A stretch of DNA of 56,970 bases from Nocardioides sp. J54 (GCF_000519005.1 NZ_JAER01000029.1:1-56970), one strand, 5' to 3'; numbered from the stretch's first letter, positions 46,581-55,865 are shown. Notes: a model not told the origin generated them from the sequence alone. Program-made: numbers and translations.

Positions 46581-47432
46581 ATGGCCTATTCGCGCTACGA
46601 GATGTACCGGACCCACTTCGACGAGTACGCCGAGAAGTGGCAGGACTACTTCGCCATGAAGCTCGAGAACGGCGTCCTCGAGGTCCGGATGCACTCCGAG
46701 GGCGGTCCCGCGAGGTGGGACCTCGAGCTCCACAAGGCCTACATCCCGGTCTTCGCCGACATCCACCACGACCCCGACGTCGAGTGCATCATCCTCACCG
46801 GCACCGGCGACACCTTCCTCTCGACCTTCGACGAGGACAGCTGGACCCGCAACGACTTCCGCACCGAGTTCGAGCACCGACACGGGTACGACGTCTTCTA
46901 CCAGGACCAGACCAAGGAGCCGTTCGCGCTGCTCAACATGGAGGTCCCGATCATCTCCGCGATCAACGGACCGCTGTTCATCCACGCCGAACTCGCCCTG
47001 CTCAACGACATCGTGCTCGCCTCGGAGACCGCGACCATCAAGGACGCCCACTTCTCCGGCGTCGGCATCGTTCCCGGCGACGGCGTCCACACGCTGTTCC
47101 GTGAGCTGATGGGCCACAACCGCGGCAAGTACTTCCTCTACACCGGACAGACCCTCGACGCGAAGGAGTGCCTGGACCTCGGCCTCGTCAACGAGGTGCT
47201 GCCCCAGGACAAGCTCCTGGACCGCGCCTGGGAACTCGCCACCGACCTGTTCATGACCCGGGACCGCATCCAGCGCCGCCTCACCCGCGCGCTGTTCATC
47301 CAGCCCTGGCGCGAGCTCTGGACCAAGGAGCTCATGCTCGGCCAAGCCATCGAGTCGTGGGCCTGCCACAGCTACTGGCCGATGAAGGACACCGCCTACG
47401 ACATCGTCAACCTCCGGGACGCCGAGAAGTGA
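46581..47432 (+). CDS. crotonase-family carbon-carbon hydrolase, 6-oxocamphor hydrolase-like
   Basis: A 283-aa crotonase-fold protein. The core (MEVPIISAINGPLFIHAELALLNDIVLASETATIKDAHFSGVGIVPGDGVHTLF) closely resembles what I recall of Rhodococcus 6-oxocamphor hydrolase, which cleaves a cyclic beta-diketone by a retro-Claisen reaction without CoA. The catalytic set is kept: His135, His157, Asp167 and Glu258 correspond to His122, His145, Asp154 and Glu244, with spacings that differ by only one residue. CoA-ester enoyl hydratases lack this set. It therefore probably opens a beta-diketone ring in the local pathway. It overlaps the VOC gene by 4 bp (GTGA). Confidence 0.78.
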   Translation: MAYSRYEMYRTHFDEYAEKWQDYFAMKLENGVLEVRMHSEGGPARWDLELHKAYIPVFADIHHDPDVECIILTGTGDTFLSTFDEDSWTRNDFRTEFEHRHGYDVFYQDQTKEPFALLNMEVPIISAINGPLFIHAELALLNDIVLASETATIKDAHFSGVGIVPGDGVHTLFRELMGHNRGKYFLYTGQTLDAKECLDLGLVNEVLPQDKLLDRAWELATDLFMTRDRIQRRLTRALFIQPWRELWTKELMLGQAIESWACHSYWPMKDTAYDIVNLRDAEK

Positions 47433-47851
47433 GGCTGCACCACGCCAACTTCCGGACCGTTGAACCCGTTGCGTTGGTCGGGTTCTACCGGCAACTCGGG
47501 CTCAGCCTGATCGGCTGCGCCGACCTGGGCGGACCGTGCACCCTCTACCTCGGCGACCCCGAGGGAGGAGCGACCCTCGAGCTCACGGTCCGAGAGACCG
47601 CGGACCCCGACTGGCTCGGCAACCCCGGAACCGGTCACGTCGCTTTCCTCGTTGACGACCTCGACGCGGAGCTGGAGAGACTGACCGCCGCAGGCATCGA
47701 CATCGAGATGCCGGCCTTCCACCCCGGTGGCCGCGCCGACGTCTACGTGGCCTTCGTCCGCGACCCGGACGGCAACCATGTGGAGCTTGTGCAAGCGCCG
47801 TTCCCGCAGGTCCGCGACGCGCTGCCCGCCGGGCTGACCTGGGAGGCGTGA
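47429..47851 (+). CDS. VOC (glyoxalase/dioxygenase fold) metalloprotein
   Basis: A 140-aa VOC-fold protein with two beta-alpha-beta-beta-beta modules. Candidate metal ligands are His in LHHANFRTV, Glu in ATLELTV, His in GHVAFLVDDLD and Glu in NHVELVQ, the complete His-Glu-His-Glu set of glyoxalase I and epimerase-like members. The GTG start overlaps the crotonase stop and the gene ends one base before the next start, so it belongs to the operon. The reaction is unknown; isomerisation, epimerisation or hydrolysis of a dicarbonyl intermediate would fit. Confidence 0.8.
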   Translation: MRLHHANFRTVEPVALVGFYRQLGLSLIGCADLGGPCTLYLGDPEGGATLELTVRETADPDWLGNPGTGHVAFLVDDLDAELERLTAAGIDIEMPAFHPGGRADVYVAFVRDPDGNHVELVQAPFPQVRDALPAGLTWEA

Positions 47852-47852
47852 G

Positions 47853-48833
47853 GTGTTCCTCGCCCGCACCCCAGCGCCCGACGGTCGGCCGCGTCTGCTC
47901 GCCACCGACGACCCCGCCTCCGGATGGCGGGACATCGCCGACCACTACATGCTCGGACTCGTCCGGCAGGGCGCGACCACCTCGGCGGCCATCCGTGTCG
48001 CCGCCGAGGTGGTCGGCGGAAGTCTGACCCGCGCCCTCGAGCACGGCGACCTCTTCCTCGACCAGGCAAGGGGATGCGCCGAGAGCCACGCGGGTGACCT
48101 CGACCAACTCCATCCGGAGCGGTTCCTCTGCCCGGTCGACCCGCCTGTCTACCGCGACTTCATGGTCTTCGAGGAGCACTTCTCCTTCGGCTACCGGTGG
48201 CGCGGACTGGAGACGCCGGAGGTCATGTACGAGATGCCTGTCTCCTACCTGGGGAACCCGGCCTCGTTCGTCGGGTCCGGAGACGAGATCCCCTGGCCGC
48301 ACTACGCGGAGGAGATCGACTACGAACTCGAGCTCGGCATCGTGCTCAGCCGGCCCGCCGCGGGCCTGACGCCGGACACAGCCCGGGGCTCGATCCTCGG
48401 CCTCACCATCCTCAACGACGTCAGCGCCCGCGACATCCAGCGTCGCGAGATGACGGCCGGGCTCGGGCCCAGCAAGGGCAAGCACTTCGCCTCCGCGGCC
48501 GGACCGTGGATCGCCACGCTCGACGAGCTCGACGACGACCTGGCCATGCGCGCGGTCGTCAACGGCGAGACCCGCTGCGAGACGCACAGCGCCGAGATGA
48601 TCTGGTCGCTCGAGGAGATCGTCGCCTGGGCATCGGCCGCCGAGGTGATCCCGGCCGGGTCGCTGCTCGGCACCGGCACTGCCAACGGAGGCTCCGGCGT
48701 CGAGTTCGGCCAGTTCCTAGAAGCCGGCGACCGCGTCGCGCTCAGCGTCGACGGACTCGGCACGCTCGAGAACACCCTGGGTGCCCGCGGGTCGGGCTGG
48801 GTTCCGGACCGGCGCACCCCGGCCAAACGATGA
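47853..48833 (+). CDS. fumarylacetoacetate hydrolase family protein
   Basis: A 326-aa FAH-family enzyme. The C-terminal catalytic domain has the metal ligands in EEIDYELELGIVL (Glu-x-Glu) and the Asp in LTILNDVSARDIQRREM, followed by KGKHFASAAGPWIATLDEL and LLGTGTANGGSGVEFGQFLEAGDRVAL. Members hydrolyse or decarboxylate acylpyruvates and beta-keto acids. In context it would act after ring opening by the crotonase-type hydrolase. The N-terminal 100 residues are longer than in minimal FAH hydrolases and contain the YRDFMVFEEHFSFGY segment. GTG start at 47853, one base after the VOC stop. Confidence 0.85.
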   Translation: MFLARTPAPDGRPRLLATDDPASGWRDIADHYMLGLVRQGATTSAAIRVAAEVVGGSLTRALEHGDLFLDQARGCAESHAGDLDQLHPERFLCPVDPPVYRDFMVFEEHFSFGYRWRGLETPEVMYEMPVSYLGNPASFVGSGDEIPWPHYAEEIDYELELGIVLSRPAAGLTPDTARGSILGLTILNDVSARDIQRREMTAGLGPSKGKHFASAAGPWIATLDELDDDLAMRAVVNGETRCETHSAEMIWSLEEIVAWASAAEVIPAGSLLGTGTANGGSGVEFGQFLEAGDRVALSVDGLGTLENTLGARGSGWVPDRRTPAKR

Positions 48834-48879
48834 CGAGCCGCGTCCTACAGTAGAAGGGACGTAGGAGAAGGTTCGAGCA

Positions 48880-51800
48880 ATGCGACTGGTCCGATCGAAG
48901 ACGACGATCCCCGTCACCGGGGCCAGCGCCGTCCTCCGCGCCCGGCTCATAGACCTGATCACCGAGCGTCTGCGCGCCGGGTCTCACGTGCGCGTCAACG
49001 CCACCGCCGGCTCCGGCAAGACCACTGCCGTAGCGTCGGCCGTCGCGGTGCTCGCCTCGGGAGACGACGCCGCGGCACCGCTGCCCGTCGCGTGGCTGAC
49101 GCTCGATCCCATGGACGTCGCGCCAGGCCGGCTCCTGATCTATGTAGAGGCCGCCCTCCGGGTCGCGATCCCCGACCTCGCCGACGTCGTCTCCGAGTCG
49201 GTACGGCGCGGCGCGTCGCTGATGGACACCGCCGCGTTCCTAGCGGAGGCGCTCGACGGCCATGAGGTCGCACTGGTGATCGACGAGACCGAGAAGATCG
49301 CGCCGTCCGCGGAGGCATGCTCCGTGCTCGACACCTTCGTGATGAACCTTCCCCTGTCTGCGCGCACCGTTCTCATCGGCCGCGAGGACGTCGGGTCGCG
49401 CTTCCTCGACCCGCTCCGCGGATCGACCCTAGTCCTCGGTGACCGTCACCTCGCCTTCACCCCCGACGAGGCCGAGCAAGTGCTGAGCGCTCGCGGCGTC
49501 CACGAGGTGAATGCCGCCGAGGCCGTCGAGCTCACCCGCGGCTGGATCACCGGCATCCTCTTCGAGCTCTGGCGCTACTCCGACCACGAACGGGGCGCCG
49601 GCGGCGAGACCGACCCGCTCAACGGCTACCTGTCGCAGGAGATCATGGGCAGCCTCTCGGAGGAGCAGCAGCGAGCCCTCGTCGCCACCTCTTTGCTCGA
49701 TGAGGTGACACCATCGCGAGCCGAGGCCCTCGGCGTCAGTCAGGCCGGCGAGCTGTTGTACTCGATGTCGCGGCTGCACCTGCCGGTGGAGTTCAACGCC
49801 GCCTGCACCTCGCTGCGGTGCCATCCCCGGTTCCGGGAGTACCTGCAGACACAGCTACAGCTACGTGATCCCCGCTGGGTCCGCTCGGTTCACGGAGCAT
49901 ACGCCCGCCTGCTGATGGCCGAACGACGCCACGAAGACGCAGTCGAGGAGTTCTTGGCCGCCGGCGAACCGACGAATGCCGCGGGGGCAGCCGAAATCGC
50001 GATCCGCAGTGTTGTCGACCGCCTCGACTTCACGCTCGCGCAACAGTGGCTCGAGGCGATCGGGACATCCGAGGTCCGCCGACGCCCGCGGCTGCTGGCG
50101 GCAGCCGTCCAGATCGCCTGCGAGGCGGAGCGGTACGGCGAAGGCGCGGAGCACGCGGACCGGCTCCTCGCCGAGGACCCGGACCGGCTCACGGAGGTGC
50201 TCACCCCGGCGTTGGTCAGCACCATCGCATGGTGCTACTTCCTCGTCAGCAGGATCGAGGACGCCCAACGCCTGCTCGCCACATCCCCCGACGGCCCAGA
50301 AGTCCGGATGATGCGGTTCTGCATCGGCCTCGAGCTCCTCGACGACCCCACCCACTACCGGGACCGCCCACCCGACTGCGACGGGCCGGCGGACGGGCTG
50401 CTGATCCGCGCGGACCTGGCGCACGGTCGCTTCGACCGAGTCCTCGACACCCACTCGCGCCCATGGTCGGCGATCTCCCTGGGGCGAGTGGGTGCACTGC
50501 GGGCACTCGGCCGGACCGCCGAGGCCGCCGAACTCCTGGACGACACTCCCTCCACCACCTGGACCGCGGTTCGGACCAGAGCGGAGCTGATGGCCGACAC
50601 CGGCCAGCACGAGCTCGCCTACACCGCACTACTGCAAGGACGCGACAACCTCGCGCGGTCCGGGTCGAACCTCTACCGGATGTTCTCGCTCCTCTTCGAG
50701 ACGTCCCTCGCGCTGCGTGCGCGGAAGGACACCCAGTTCGCCCGCGCCGCTCTCAACGAGGTCGAACGGGAGGCGACCGCCCAGCGCCGCGCCCGCATCG
50801 TCGAACAGCTCCACCTCTGGCGAGGCTTAGCGGCACTGCTCGACGAAGACCAGGAGACGGCGGTCCGTGAGCTGCGCGCAGCTGTCGAGGTGATGACCGC
50901 CTGGGACCGCCTCCTGCTGCTCCCGACGGCTGCCGTCTACCTGGCGGAGGCCGAGTGGCGCGCAGGCGATCCCGACGCCGCAGACGCAGCCGCCAACCTG
51001 GCCGTGGAAGCCTCGGACCGGCAGGGCTCGCGCCACCTGCTCATCCAGGCCCTCAAGGAGTTCCCCGCCGTCGCCTCCCGCCGGCTCGACGCCGAGAGCG
51101 CCACGGACTCGACTTGGCATGCGCTCGGCCGCGCCGTGCTCGATCACGAAGCGATCTCGCTGCACCACCTGAGCGCCCGGGTGAACGTCCTTGACGTCGG
51201 ACAGCAGGCGATCGACGTCGACGGGGTCGAAGTCGTGCCGAAGCTTGTGAAGAGCGTCGAGCTGCTCGCCTACCTCGCCGCCGCGGGCGGCCGCGCCGCA
51301 AAGACGTCGGTGGTCGCCAGTCTCTTCGAGAACTCCTCCGCGGACTCAGCCGCGGCGTACTTCCGGATGGCGCTGAGCGGACTGCGCAAGGTTCTCCCGG
51401 CCGACGCGCCCCTCGGCCTAGACAACAACGACGTCGTGTGGGAGGGCTCCTCGCTGACGAGCGCGTCGACAAGCCTCGAACGCGGCGTCGCCGCGCTGAG
51501 TCAGCTCCCAGCACCCCAGCAGCGCGATCAGGTGGAAAAGCTGATCGCCGGGCTGTCGGCGGGGGAGTTCCTGCCGCACTCGCGCTCCGAATGGGTCCTG
51601 GCCCGCCGTGAGCACTTGGCGACCCTGCTCACCGACGTCCTCGAGATGGGCGGCCACATTGCCTTCCGCGACGACGACTACCGACGAGCCGGGGAGCTCG
51701 GCCAGCAGGTGCTCGACCGCGACCCGCTGCGCGAGCGGTCGTGGCGGCTCCTGATGCGGGTTGCGTCGGCGGTCGGCGATGGTGACCGAGTGACGTCCAC

Positions 51801-51909
51801 CTACCGCCGATGCGTGCAGGCGCTCGCTGATATCGGCGCGACGCCCGAGCCCGGCACCGTTGCGCTCGCCAAACAGCTGCGCGGCGAGCAGGCTCCGAGC
51901 GCGCGCTGA
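48880..51909 (+). CDS. large MalT/BTAD-type ATPase transcriptional regulator
   Basis: A 1009-aa regulator. Residues about 1-300 are a STAND-type NTPase, starting like MalT (RSKTTIPVTGASAVLRARLIDLI), with P-loop NATAGSGKTTAVAS near residues 40-53 and Walker B ALVIDETEKI. The middle (350-760) is a helical, TPR-like sensor region. The C-terminal part (about 770-1009) carries a winged-helix-like segment (VKSVELLAYLAAAGGRAAKTSVVASLFENSSADSAAAYFRMALSGLRKVLP, where MalT would have a LuxR helix-turn-helix) and a BTAD-type helical domain (YRRAGELGQQVLDRDPLRERSWRLLMRVASAVGD). It lies between the hydrolytic genes and the importer and is the probable pathway activator. Confidence 0.82.
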   Translation: MRLVRSKTTIPVTGASAVLRARLIDLITERLRAGSHVRVNATAGSGKTTAVASAVAVLASGDDAAAPLPVAWLTLDPMDVAPGRLLIYVEAALRVAIPDLADVVSESVRRGASLMDTAAFLAEALDGHEVALVIDETEKIAPSAEACSVLDTFVMNLPLSARTVLIGREDVGSRFLDPLRGSTLVLGDRHLAFTPDEAEQVLSARGVHEVNAAEAVELTRGWITGILFELWRYSDHERGAGGETDPLNGYLSQEIMGSLSEEQQRALVATSLLDEVTPSRAEALGVSQAGELLYSMSRLHLPVEFNAACTSLRCHPRFREYLQTQLQLRDPRWVRSVHGAYARLLMAERRHEDAVEEFLAAGEPTNAAGAAEIAIRSVVDRLDFTLAQQWLEAIGTSEVRRRPRLLAAAVQIACEAERYGEGAEHADRLLAEDPDRLTEVLTPALVSTIAWCYFLVSRIEDAQRLLATSPDGPEVRMMRFCIGLELLDDPTHYRDRPPDCDGPADGLLIRADLAHGRFDRVLDTHSRPWSAISLGRVGALRALGRTAEAAELLDDTPSTTWTAVRTRAELMADTGQHELAYTALLQGRDNLARSGSNLYRMFSLLFETSLALRARKDTQFARAALNEVEREATAQRRARIVEQLHLWRGLAALLDEDQETAVRELRAAVEVMTAWDRLLLLPTAAVYLAEAEWRAGDPDAADAAANLAVEASDRQGSRHLLIQALKEFPAVASRRLDAESATDSTWHALGRAVLDHEAISLHHLSARVNVLDVGQQAIDVDGVEVVPKLVKSVELLAYLAAAGGRAAKTSVVASLFENSSADSAAAYFRMALSGLRKVLPADAPLGLDNNDVVWEGSSLTSASTSLERGVAALSQLPAPQQRDQVEKLIAGLSAGEFLPHSRSEWVLARREHLATLLTDVLEMGGHIAFRDDDYRRAGELGQQVLDRDPLRERSWRLLMRVASAVGDGDRVTSTYRRCVQALADIGATPEPGTVALAKQLRGEQAPSAR

Positions 51910-51937
51910 TCCAGTAGGCGTGTCGTACGGCCACCGC

Positions 51938-51958
51938 ACCCGGGTTTCGGGTTCTTTT
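51938..51958 (+). terminator. Short terminator-like hairpin after the regulator gene
   Basis: ACCCG and CGGGT arms (5 bp) with a 5-nt loop, followed directly by TCTTTT. It begins 29 nt after the regulator stop. The short stem makes this a modest candidate; the remaining 127 bp to the ABC transporter gene should contain its promoter. Confidence 0.4.
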
Positions 51959-52084
51959 GCGGCTCCCTTCCAATACTCGTGACCGTCATCACAGCCCGGT
52001 CCTGCCGGGTCACCCCACGAGTCGTCCGTCGCCGAGCGTCCACCACCCGGTCGGCCGGCTGACTCGAACCCCGAGGAGGAGTCG

Positions 52085-53650
52085 GTGTCGATGCCGTCGA
52101 TCCAGCCTGTGCTCTCCACGCGCGGACTCTCCAAGGACTACCCGGGCATGCGCGCGCTCGACGGCTTGGATCTCGACCTCCTGCCCGGCGAGATCCACGG
52201 TGTCGTAGGCGCCAACGGCGCCGGGAAGAGCACAGTGATCCGGCTGCTGTCCGGTCTCCAGGAGCCGTCGTCCGGAGTCATCCTCATCGACGGCGAGCCT
52301 GTGTCGATTTCAAGTGTGTCTACTGCCGAGAGCCTCGGCATCAGTGTTGTGCACCAAGAGCTGCCCCTGCTGCCGAACCTGACCGCGGCCCAGAACATGG
52401 TGGTCGGACGCGAGCGCAGTCGCCTCCTGGCGCCGGCCCGCAAGCGGCGTGACCAAGCGACGTACCGGCGGGCGGCCGCCGGACTCCCGGGCGCTCCGGC
52501 TCCGGCGAGCCGCCTCGAGACCCACGGCCTCTACGCGTGGCAGATGGTCGCCATCGTGCGCGCCACTGCCGACGCGGCCCGGGTGCTCATCCTCGACGAG
52601 CCCACGTCCAGTCTCACGGTCGACGAGCGCAACGCGCTCCACGAGCGCGTGCGAGCGCTCGCCGCGAACGGCCTGTCCGTGCTGTACGTGAGCCACTTCC
52701 TCGACGACATCCTCGACGTCGCATCCACGGTCAGCGTGCTCCGCGACGGACGCCTGGTGCACCGTGGTCCGACCGTCGATCTCGACGAGGAGTCCCTGCT
52801 CGCACACATGACGTCGGGCACAGGTGCATCGCGAGCCGGCGACGTCACGGTCCAGCCGCTGCGCTCGGCGAGTGAACCCTCTGCCCGAACGAGCAATGCC
52901 GGCGGCCAGGGCCTCGTCCTCGACGACTTGAATGTCGGCGAGGTCGTCCTTCCGCACCTCGCGGTACGGCCGGGCGAGATCGTGGGCCTCTACGGTCTCG
53001 AGGACTCGGGTGCCCGCGACGTCGTCGAGTCTGTGTTCGGTCTCCGGCCACGGACGGGCTCGGTCCGCTGGGCGGGGCATTCGGTCAAGGCCAACCCGCG
53101 CGACGCCATCAGCCGCGGCATCACCCTGGTCACGGGCGATCGCAAGCGCGCCGGCATCGCGTCCTGGAGCGTCGAGATGAACCATGCGCTCCCGAGGCTG
53201 TCCCAGCGTCCTCTCCTCGCTCCGGCGCCGCGGCGCAGCATGCGTCGCGAGACCGAGAGGAGCATCCAGGAGTTCCGCGTCAAGGGCCGCGCAGGTCAAC
53301 GCTTCGCAGGACTCTCGGGCGGGAACCAGCAGAAGCTGCTCCTAGCGCGCTGGATCGGCACTGCCCCCGTGATGTGCATGCTCCTCGACGAGCCGACCCA
53401 CGGCGTCGACGTCGGAGGTCGCCGCGCTATCTACGACCAGCTCCGCGAGTTCGCGGCGCGTGGCAACGCCGTCCTGCTGCACAGCACCGACCCCGAGGAA
53501 GTCGTCGAGCTCTGCGACCGGGCGATCCCGTTCGCGAGCGGCCGGCCCCTCGAGGAGATCCCGCGCGACGACCTCGACATCGACGCGCTCGAGCACGCGG
53601 TGCGTGCCAGCACCCGACACCAGTCCTCCGACCTCGAGGTGACTCCATGA
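52085..53650 (+). CDS. ABC transporter ATP-binding protein, RbsA/sugar type (two NBDs)
   Basis: A 521-aa tandem ATPase of the ribose/xylose-type importers. The first domain has Walker A GANGAGKST near residues 41-49 and Walker B LILDEPTSSLT, but its signature region reads LETHGLYAWQMVAIVRA instead of a clear LSxGQ. The second has a degenerate Walker A (GLYGLEDSGARD), typical of this class, and a normal LSGGNQQKLLLARW signature with LLDEPTHGVDVGG. It energises uptake with the permease (ATGA overlap) and the binding protein. GTG at 52085 is closest to the GAGGAGG box; ATG at 52091 is also possible. Confidence 0.9.
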   Translation: MSMPSIQPVLSTRGLSKDYPGMRALDGLDLDLLPGEIHGVVGANGAGKSTVIRLLSGLQEPSSGVILIDGEPVSISSVSTAESLGISVVHQELPLLPNLTAAQNMVVGRERSRLLAPARKRRDQATYRRAAAGLPGAPAPASRLETHGLYAWQMVAIVRATADAARVLILDEPTSSLTVDERNALHERVRALAANGLSVLYVSHFLDDILDVASTVSVLRDGRLVHRGPTVDLDEESLLAHMTSGTGASRAGDVTVQPLRSASEPSARTSNAGGQGLVLDDLNVGEVVLPHLAVRPGEIVGLYGLEDSGARDVVESVFGLRPRTGSVRWAGHSVKANPRDAISRGITLVTGDRKRAGIASWSVEMNHALPRLSQRPLLAPAPRRSMRRETERSIQEFRVKGRAGQRFAGLSGGNQQKLLLARWIGTAPVMCMLLDEPTHGVDVGGRRAIYDQLREFAARGNAVLLHSTDPEEVVELCDRAIPFASGRPLEEIPRDDLDIDALEHAVRASTRHQSSDLEVTP

Positions 53651-54717
53651 ACACCGTCCTGACCCGCTTCACCGCTGCGGGAAGGTTCGTCATCCGCGAC
53701 TACGCGGTCGGCGTCGTCCTGGTCGCAGTCTGCGTCTACCTCTCCGTCCGGAGCCCGCAGTTCTCGACCGCGGCCAACGTCTCCAACGTCCTCGATCAGG
53801 TTTCGATGATCGGCATCATCACGATGGGGATGGCGATCCTGCTCGTGTCGGCCAACTTCGACCTGTCGGTCGGCGGCATGGTCGGTCTAGCGACAGTAGT
53901 CACCGCCAAGGTGATCAACGACCAGGGACTCGCCGTCGGCGTGGCCGCGGGCATCGGTGTGGCGGCCCTCCTCGGGGCGATCAACGGCATCATCGTCACG
54001 AAGCTGAAGGTCAACTCGCTCGTGGCGACGTTGGGGTCCGGCCTTGCCTACACCGGACTCGCCCTGCTCTGGTCCGAGAGCACGCCGATCCCGGTCACTG
54101 ACACGGCTCTGACCGACTTCATGAACACGAAGATGCTCGGCGTCTCGATGCCCGCCTACTTCTTCTTGGGCGCGATCCTCCTCGCGACGTGGTTCCTGCA
54201 CATCACCGTCGCCGGTCAGCAGACCTACGCCGTCGGCGCTAACGCCGAGGCCGCCCGGTACGCCGGGGTCCGGGTCGAGCTGATCCGTTTCATCCCCTTC
54301 GTCCTGACCGGTCTCTTCGCCGGCGTGGCCAGCATCATCCTCACCGGCCTGTTGGGCAGCGGTGTCCCCACGGCGGCGTCCTCTTGGCCGCTGCAGGTCG
54401 TCGCGGGAGCCGTCGTCGGCGGCATCAGCATCGCCGGCGGCCGCGGGACCATCGCGATGGGCGTCCTGGGCGTCCTGCTCATCGGCATCATCAACAACGG
54501 CCTGAACCTGCTCAACTTCGACGCGGCCTACCAGAACATCGCGACCGGAGCGATCCTCGTCGCGGCCGTCGCCGTCGACTCCGCACTGCAGGCCTTCTGG
54601 CGGAACCGTCCGCCGACCCCGAACGGCGGCTCTCCGGGGGCTGCGAGCGAGCTCACGGGTGAGCACGCACCCTCCGACGGCTCCGTCGGAGCATCCGCCG
54701 CCCCGGTTCGCGCCTGA
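53647..54717 (+). CDS. ABC transporter permease, RbsC type
   Basis: A 356-aa inner membrane permease with about eight to ten hydrophobic helices. The family block ILLVSANFDLSVGGMVGLATVV and the cytoplasmic coupling segment GQQTYAVGANAEAARYAGVRV (EAA-like) are typical of BPD_transp_2 sugar and autoinducer importers, as is AGAVVGGISIAGGRGTIAMGVLGVLLIGIINNGLNLL. A hydrophilic C-terminal tail of about 35 residues (PPTPNGGSPGAASELTGEH) extends beyond the last helix. Overlaps the ATPase gene by 4 bp. Confidence 0.92.
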   Translation: MNTVLTRFTAAGRFVIRDYAVGVVLVAVCVYLSVRSPQFSTAANVSNVLDQVSMIGIITMGMAILLVSANFDLSVGGMVGLATVVTAKVINDQGLAVGVAAGIGVAALLGAINGIIVTKLKVNSLVATLGSGLAYTGLALLWSESTPIPVTDTALTDFMNTKMLGVSMPAYFFLGAILLATWFLHITVAGQQTYAVGANAEAARYAGVRVELIRFIPFVLTGLFAGVASIILTGLLGSGVPTAASSWPLQVVAGAVVGGISIAGGRGTIAMGVLGVLLIGIINNGLNLLNFDAAYQNIATGAILVAAVAVDSALQAFWRNRPPTPNGGSPGAASELTGEHAPSDGSVGASAAPVRA

Positions 54718-54759
54718 TCCGGTCGGCTCTCGTCAACTCACCACTCCACTGGAGGACCG

Positions 54760-55800
54760 ATGTCCAAGTATCTGCGATCCCCGCTCGTGTGGCTCACCAC
54801 CGCTGCCGTCCTCGGCCTCTCGGTGACGGGTTGCTCGTCCGACGACGGATCGACCAACGCATCCGACAACTCCTCGTCGTCGGGCGGTTCCGCCGAAGGC
54901 GCCCTGGTCCAGGTCATCGAGGCCGTTCCGACGCCCGCGGTGCTGGGGCTCGGCGAGGGCTACCAGCAGAAGGCCGACGAGCTCGGCATCGACTTGCAGG
55001 TGGCCCAGTCGGCCGGAGATCCCACCAAGGACCTCGCGAACATCCAGGACGCCATCTCCAAGGGCGCCAAGGGGCTTCTGCTCATCCCGCTGAGCGTCGA
55101 CGCGATCCGCCCGGCCCTCAAGCAGGCCGTCGACGAGGGGATCTGCGTCGGGATCGCGTACTCCAACATCACGGAGGAGAACGAGATCACGCCCGGGATC
55201 AAGACCTACTTCGGCTACAGCGACGACGAGGGTGGCCGCAACCTCGTGGATGCGATGGCCACCGAAATGGGCGACCAGGGCGGCATCGTCTACATCGGCG
55301 GAACGTCCGCCGACCCTGGCTCGCAGACCCGCGAAGCGGCCGTTGAGGATCAGCTCGCCTCCGAGCACCCCGACATCGAGTTCCTCGACGCACAGCCGGC
55401 CGACTACGACCCCGCCAAGGCGCGCAGCGTCATGCAGGACTACGTCCAGCGGTACGGCGACCAGATCACCGGTGTGATCACCGCCGCAGACAGCATGGCG
55501 GAGACGGTTGCCGACTACCTGGCCACCACCGACCTGGCTGACCAGGTCGTCGTCGGCAGCTTCGGGGGGCAGCAGACGTTCGTGGACATGATCGCGGCCG
55601 ACGGCCCGGCGTTCGCAACGGTTCCGCTCCCGGTCGTCGACGACGGCGCTCGCGCCATGGAGCGCATCGCGGAGTGCATCGAGGGCGACACCGACACCGT
55701 CTTCGACAGCTCGACGACCCAGGAGTCCATGCAGCCGTTGGAGGACGCCGGCTACGTGATCACCTCCGACAACGTCGACGCCTACAAGCCGCAGTACTGA
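54760..55800 (+). CDS. ABC transporter substrate-binding lipoprotein, sugar type
   Basis: A 346-aa exported lipoprotein. The signal peptide ends in the lipobox LSVTGC (Cys at about residue 25), followed by a Ser/Asn-rich linker. The mature part is a periplasmic-binding-protein-like domain: IQDAISKGAKGLLLIPLSVDAIRPALKQAVDEGICVGI, FGYSDDEGGRNLVDAMATEMGDQGGIVYIGG and TGVITAADSMAETVADYL. Family members bind sugars, autoinducer 2 or small ring compounds. The position beside amidohydrolases suggests the catabolic substrate rather than a sugar. It lies 42 bp after the permease and ends before a strong terminator. Confidence 0.9.
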   Translation: MSKYLRSPLVWLTTAAVLGLSVTGCSSDDGSTNASDNSSSSGGSAEGALVQVIEAVPTPAVLGLGEGYQQKADELGIDLQVAQSAGDPTKDLANIQDAISKGAKGLLLIPLSVDAIRPALKQAVDEGICVGIAYSNITEENEITPGIKTYFGYSDDEGGRNLVDAMATEMGDQGGIVYIGGTSADPGSQTREAAVEDQLASEHPDIEFLDAQPADYDPAKARSVMQDYVQRYGDQITGVITAADSMAETVADYLATTDLADQVVVGSFGGQQTFVDMIAADGPAFATVPLPVVDDGARAMERIAECIEGDTDTVFDSSTTQESMQPLEDAGYVITSDNVDAYKPQY

Positions 55801-55812
55801 GACCCAACCGAA

Positions 55813-55841
55813 GCGTGGGCGCGGCCGTTCCGCGCCCACGC
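55813..55841 (+). terminator. Strong hairpin terminator after the ABC operon
   Basis: A perfect 12-bp stem (GCGTGGGCGCGG at 55813-55824, complement at 55830-55841) with a 5-nt CCGTT loop, followed by the pyrimidine-rich TCTCACTC. It starts 12 nt after the binding-protein stop and separates the transporter from the hydratase gene, which begins only 24 nt later, so that gene may be expressed by read-through or from a promoter inside the hairpin region. Confidence 0.75.
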
Positions 55842-55865
55842 TCTCACTCACGATCGGAGCATGCG

